64,000 bases of DNA from Acidisarcina polymorpha (GTDB lineage Bacteria > Acidobacteriota > Terriglobia > Terriglobales > Acidobacteriaceae). The notes beneath the pieces were generated by a model. It was not told the DNA's origin. It made no database searches and saw nothing but the letters and a program-made list of their open reading frames with translations. Below are positions 63,552 to 64,000 of the stretch, piece by piece; within the stretch, counting starts at the first letter, position 1; each line of letters opens with the position of its first letter. The stretch covers positions 5,884,116 to 5,948,115 of the forward strand of contig NZ_CP030840.1 in NCBI RefSeq assembly GCF_003330725.1. Direction: 5' to 3'. Both the position numbers and the translations under genes were made by a program.

Positions 63552-63579
63552 TAAAATCCGCCATATTTTCTGGCGATGG
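63552..63579 (+). promoter_or_regulatory. Weak sigma-28-like site before fliD
   Basis: TAAA at 63552-63555 is followed after 16 bp by GGCGATGG, with 5 of 8 matches to GCCGATAA. It lies 136 bp before the fliD ATG. Weaker than the flagellin promoter; fliD may instead be read through from the flagellin gene. Nothing else stands out in 63447-63714. Confidence 0.3.
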
Positions 63580-63714
63580 CTCACCAAACCCGGGCCGGGT
63601 CGATAGAGTTCGCGGAGTCCTCCAGCGATCCAGCGGTTCTAAAAAAAAAACTAATTCTTTCTCTGCATAGGTGGCTCTTGACTTGAATACAGGCAGAGGG
63701 ACAAAGGAGAATCT

Positions 63715-64000
63715 ATGGGTACGGTGGGGATAAGCTTCGGGAATCCGACCGGTGGCGCCGGTTTCGATGTGACCACGACGGTGGCAGCAATCGTTTCAAA
63801 TCTCGAGCACGTGGAGACCCCGTGGAAGACTCAGCTGACCAGCTTTACTGCTCAGGACGCTGTCTTCACTAGCTTAGGAAGCAATCTTTCGACACTCAGT
63901 GCCGACATTCAGACGCTCACCGATCCGGCCGGGGTGCTGGCCAACAAAGAGGGCTCAAGCTCGGATACGAGTGTGCTCACCTTGACCTCGGCGAGCAGCA
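63715..64000 (+). CDS. fliD: Flagellar hook-associated protein 2 (FliD), N-terminus (partial)
   Basis: The frame runs off the window after 95 codons. It begins MGTVGISFGNPTGGAGFDVT, then TTVAAIVSNLEHVETPWKTQ, LTSFTAQDAVFTSLGSNLST and LSADIQTLTDPAGVLANKEG. This matches the FliD start (G-x-A-S-G-L-D-V-x-x-I-V-x-x-L-x-x-x-E-x-x-P), the filament cap protein. AAAGGAGAATCT precedes the ATG. Its position directly after the flagellin gene is typical. Confidence 0.85.
   Translation, partial: MGTVGISFGNPTGGAGFDVTTTVAAIVSNLEHVETPWKTQLTSFTAQDAVFTSLGSNLSTLSADIQTLTDPAGVLANKEGSSSDTSVLTLTSASS

Noticed and set aside
1-64000. CRISPR array, prophage or integrative element boundaries
   Set aside because: No regularly spaced repeats, phage structural genes or integrase were seen, and the tRNA-Lys has no adjacent integrase or duplicated 3' end that I could find.

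Overview
The window reads as chromosomal DNA of an Acidobacteriota member, most likely class Terriglobia (inference from gene content). The pointers are a ~1,090-residue TonB-dependent receptor with a carboxypeptidase-regulatory N-terminal domain, two large signalling proteins ending in FlgO-like plus TPR modules, many TAT-exported and di-haem c-type proteins, and GC-rich codon use. The only RNA gene seen is tRNA-Lys(TTT). No rRNA, CRISPR array or intact transposase was found.

Layout. 1-5.6 kb: the end of an anti-sigma zinc-finger gene, a decayed response regulator, an exported ferritin-like protein, an ECF sigma factor and a winged-helix/TPR regulator. 5.9-8.8 kb: a translationally coupled minus-strand operon of phosphoesterase, di-haem cytochrome c and atypical P450. 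9.7-14.2 kb: a TPR protein, then a terpene synthase broken by one in-frame TGA, coupled to a P450. 14.3-17.7 kb: mobile-element debris, with a Tn3-type transposase fragment and two 124-bp inverted repeats enclosing an S41 peptidase gene. 18-28.8 kb: a mosaic of small regulators and redox or hydrolase genes (two TetR genes with operator-like palindromes, AhpD-like, NmrA-like, cupins, NDH-2, hydrolases) mixed with LysR, hydrolase and TetR remnants.

28.8-37 kb is the most unusual part. A minus-strand set encodes a lipoprotein with a solute-binding plus VWA domain, a paralogous anchored solute-binding protein, a PspA/IM30-like protein and a membrane coiled-coil protein. Divergent from it lie a VioB-like ferritin-fold protein, an unassigned 287-residue protein and a DUF917 protein. 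37-45.3 kb: Ser/Thr kinase-TPR, TonB-dependent receptor, NIPSNAP protein and di-haem cytochrome.

45.4-55.8 kb is mostly housekeeping: tRNA-Lys, PilT-like ATPase, MeaB and methylmalonyl-CoA epimerase, TsaB and RimI, Psd and PssA, an aspartate-semialdehyde-dehydrogenase homologue without the catalytic cysteine, and an endonuclease-III-like protein. 55.8-64 kb is a motility and glycosylation region: FlbD-MotA-MotB on the minus strand, then a methyltransferase-like protein, an OGT-type (GT41) glycosyltransferase, a Ser/Thr-rich flagellin and the start of FliD. Sigma-28-like promoters precede flbD and the flagellin. The GT41 enzyme beside the flagellin suggests O-glycosylation of the filament.
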